NCBI GenBank assembly: GCA_002067045.1
Contig: MVPZ01000076.1
Location: 1 to 22,402, forward strand
Origin: Methanomassiliicoccales archaeon PtaB.Bin134
GTDB lineage: Archaea; Thermoplasmatota; Thermoplasmata; Methanomassiliicoccales; UBA472
DNA length: 22,402 nt
Direction of reading: 5' to 3'
This document shows positions 20,869 through 22,402 of this stretch, one piece after another. Positions within the stretch are counted from its first letter, which is position 1; each line of letters begins with the position of its first letter. The translations under genes and the position numbers were made by a program. Below the pieces are notes generated by a model. It saw only the letters and a program-made list of their open reading frames with translations. It did not search any database and was not told where the DNA came from.

Positions 20869-20921
20869 AAAAAAGGCCTCTTTTCGTCTGGAACCTCTAA
20901 AAAATTAAGCTATTGTTTAAC

Positions 20922-20942
20922 ATGGATGGATTGTCCATCCAT
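20922..20942. promoter_or_regulatory. Perfect 21-base palindrome before the mcr TATA box
   Basis: ATGGATGGA-TTG-TCCATCCAT is a perfect 9-3-9 inverted repeat that ends 8 bases before the TATA box at 20951. In archaeal promoters this position just upstream of BRE/TATA is typical of activator or repressor sites, so it is a strong candidate operator for the mcr operon. It stands out as GC-containing in an otherwise AT-rich spacer. Confidence 0.65.
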
Positions 20943-20950
20943 CATCAAGC

Positions 20951-20957
20951 TTATATT
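20951..20957 (+). promoter_or_regulatory. mcrB: TATA box of the mcr operon
   Basis: TTATATT, preceded by the BRE-like CAAGC, predicts transcription from about 20980 and a 5' leader of about 75 bases before the mcrB ATG at 21055. Confidence 0.55.
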
Positions 20958-20990
20958 CTAACTTAACATTCTCGAGTCCGCAAGGGGTAC

Positions 20991-21031
20991 CGGTTTTCTC
21001 AGGATTGATGCAAATCTGCTTGAGGGGACCG
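20991..21031 (+). promoter_or_regulatory. Hairpin in the mcr 5' leader
   Basis: Bases 20991-21001 pair with 21021-21031 in a continuous 11-bp stem containing three G-U pairs. Two more pairs (21002-21020, 21003-21019) extend it, with a 15-base loop. The stem ends about 10 bases before the strong ribosome binding site AAAGGAGGT (21041-21049). It could stabilise the transcript or control translation; it does not match a riboswitch class I recognise. Confidence 0.5.
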
Positions 21032-21054
21032 AGTTATTGAAAAGGAGGTAAAAA

Positions 21055-22383
21055 ATGGCAAAGTACAAGGACAAGGTGGACTTGTATGACGACAGAGGCA
21101 AACTGATCGAAAAGGACGTGCCTCTGGACGCTATAAGTCCGTTAAACAACGCCGCCATTAAGCGAACCATCTCTCTGACGAAGAGGACGATCGCCGTCAA
21201 CCTCGAGGGTATTGAGAAGGGTCTCAAGACCGGAGCGGTTGGTGGATTGAACGTTCCCGGCAGGGTTTTGGAGCTCGCCGTTGTGGCGAACGCAGACAAG
21301 CTGGCCAAGAAGATCAAGGACACTCTGAAGGTCGCTAAGGACGATGACACCGAAGTCAAGACCATGGCGGACGGAAAGAGGATGGTCGTGACCTGCCCCA
21401 GCACCAGGATCGACACCGGAGCCGAGTACACCACTGGATACACCGCGGTGGCTGCTGCGGTCACTGAGGCCATCATCGACCAGTTCGACGTGAACATGTT
21501 CGAGGCCCCGATGGTCAAGGCTGCCGTCTGGGGAAGATATCCGCAGACCATCAACATGGTCGGTTCCAACCTGAAGACCATCCTGGATGTCCCGCAGCTG
21601 AACGAGGGTACTGGCTACGCGCTCAGGAACATCATGGCCAACCACATCGTCATGCTGACCGGCAGGAACGCCATGAACGCCGCTGCGCTGTCTTCCATAT
21701 ATGAGACCGTGGCCGCCTACGAGATGGGTGACGCCGTCGGTAACTTCGAGAGGCAGCACCTGTTGTCCCTGGCCTACCAGGGCCTGAACGCCAACAACCT
21801 GGTCTACAGCTGGGTAAAGGAGAACGGCAAGACCGGCACCGTCGGTGATGTCGTCGCTTCCATGGTTGGCCGCGCCCTTGAGGACAAGGTCATAAAGAAG
21901 GGAAAGAAGTTCCCCTCCGGATTCGTTGAGTACACCACCAACGACTTCCCGCTGTGGAACGCCTACGTGTCCGCCGGTATGCTCGCCGCGATATGCGTGA
22001 ACATCGGCGCCGCGAGGGCCGCGCAGGGTATCCCGTCCACCATTCTGTACTACAACGACCTGGTGGAGCACGAGACCAGCCTGCCCGGTGTAGACTATGG
22101 TAGGGCCATGGGTACTTCCGTCGGTATGTCCTTCTTCAGCCACTCTATCTACGGTGGCGGAGGCCCGGGACTGTTCCACGGGAACCACGTCGTTACCAGG
22201 CACGCCAAGGGAACCGTCATACCCGTCATCGCAGCCGGATGCGCTCTGGACGCTGGTACTCAGTACTTCAGCGCCGAGAACACCTCCCTGATGATGAAGG
22301 AAGTGTTCGGTGAGATTGACGTGTTCAAGAGCCCGATGAAGATGGTCGGCAAGGAGGCCAAGAAGCTGAAGGAGCTGGTCTGA
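21055..22383 (+). CDS. mcrB: Methyl-coenzyme M reductase subunit beta
   Basis: McrB is part of the alpha2beta2gamma2 nickel-F430 enzyme that makes methane and CoM-S-S-CoB from methyl-CoM and coenzyme B. The 442-residue protein is full length. The active-site segment [25 protein letters not shown] is present. Y366 matches the conserved active-site tyrosine (Tyr367 in the Methanothermobacter enzyme), and F360 and H378 fall at the coenzyme B contact positions. A near-perfect Shine-Dalgarno sequence AAAGGAGGT lies 5 bases before the ATG. Codons ending in T (GGT, GTT) are commoner than in neighbouring genes, as expected for a very highly expressed gene. The next gene starts 2 bases after the stop, matching the usual mcrBDCGA order. 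Confidence 0.98.
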   Translation: MAKYKDKVDLYDDRGKLIEKDVPLDAISPLNNAAIKRTISLTKRTIAVNLEGIEKGLKTGAVGGLNVPGRVLELAVVANADKLAKKIKDTLKVAKDDDTEVKTMADGKRMVVTCPSTRIDTGAEYTTGYTAVAAAVTEAIIDQFDVNMFEAPMVKAAVWGRYPQTINMVGSNLKTILDVPQLNEGTGYALRNIMANHIVMLTGRNAMNAAALSSIYETVAAYEMGDAVGNFERQHLLSLAYQGLNANNLVYSWVKENGKTGTVGDVVASMVGRALEDKVIKKGKKFPSGFVEYTTNDFPLWNAYVSAGMLAAICVNIGAARAAQGIPSTILYYNDLVEHETSLPGVDYGRAMGTSVGMSFFSHSIYGGGGPGLFHGNHVVTRHAKGTVIPVIAAGCALDAGTQYFSAENTSLMMKEVFGEIDVFKSPMKMVGKEAKKLKELV

Positions 22384-22385
22384 AC

Positions 22386-22402
22386 ATGAGTACGCCTGCC
22401 TC
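22386..22402 (+). CDS. Start of the next mcr-operon gene, probably mcrD (partial)
   Basis: An ATG two bases after the mcrB stop opens a frame (MSTPA...) cut off by the window end. The usual order mcrB-mcrD predicts mcrD, but only five complete codons are visible, so identity rests on position alone. Confidence 0.45.

Noticed and set aside
1..22402. CRISPR arrays, insertion sequences, tRNA or rRNA genes, in-frame amber (pyrrolysine) methyltransferase genes
   Set aside because: Reading both strands I saw no spaced direct repeats, transposase genes, cloverleaf-like sequences or MtmB/MtbB/MttB genes. A tRNA scan could still find something missed by eye.

Overview
The window looks like a GC-rich (by eye about 60%), gene-dense chromosomal segment of a methanogenic archaeon. 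It carries mcrB (beta subunit of methyl-coenzyme M reductase), the ycaO-tfuA pair linked to McrA thioglycine, a zinc methylcobamide:CoM methyltransferase, a RamA-type corrinoid reductive activase, archaeal TATA-box promoters, several near-leaderless starts and an Lrp-type regulator. The mix suggests a methylotrophic methanogen, most likely Methanomassiliicoccales (Thermoplasmata). That assignment is inference: no rRNA or tRNA gene was recognised.

Layout. (1) 1-3.5 kb: a membrane protein made of six copies of a two-helix repeat, then a stand-alone hydantoinase/oxoprolinase-family protein followed by a long GC-rich hairpin. (2) 3.5-6.7 kb: an arsenic island with an ArsP-like permease (apparent ATA start codon), a CxxC thioredoxin-like protein, arsenate reductase ArsC and Acr3 arsenite efflux pump. 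ArsC and Acr3 are divergent around a palindromic promoter. (3) 6.7-14.4 kb: a corrinoid methyl-transfer region. The minus strand holds cobW-like GTPase, an unknown 150-aa protein, a URO-D-fold methyltransferase homologue, and then a CoM methyltransferase with its own promoter. RamA and a metallo-beta-lactamase protein run on the plus strand. An MtrH-like/MtrA-like pair (MtxH/MtxA type) lies on the minus strand. (4) 14.5-18.9 kb: mostly unrecognised or family-level genes (a Cys-containing 241-aa protein, a 93-aa CxxC protein, a DUF1616-like membrane protein, a SAM-methyltransferase-like protein, a DUF169 protein) and an Lrp/AsnC regulator. (5) 18.9-22.4 kb: ycaO-tfuA, an AT-rich control region, mcrB and the first codons of the next mcr-operon gene.

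How the genes may work together. RamA would reactivate oxidised corrinoid proteins. MtxH/MtxA and the URO-D-fold proteins would move methyl groups through corrinoid to coenzyme M, and Mcr, whose alpha subunit is matured by YcaO/TfuA, would release methane. The arsenic genes directly beside the methyl-transfer genes raise the testable idea of handling methylated arsenic. Two regulatory observations stand out. The control regions of the CoM methyltransferase and of mcr share a two-block element in the same order and orientation. The mcr promoter also carries a perfect 9-3-9 palindrome next to its TATA box and a stable-looking hairpin in its 5' leader. No stretch over 300 bases lacks a gene; the longest gap is 20771-21054.
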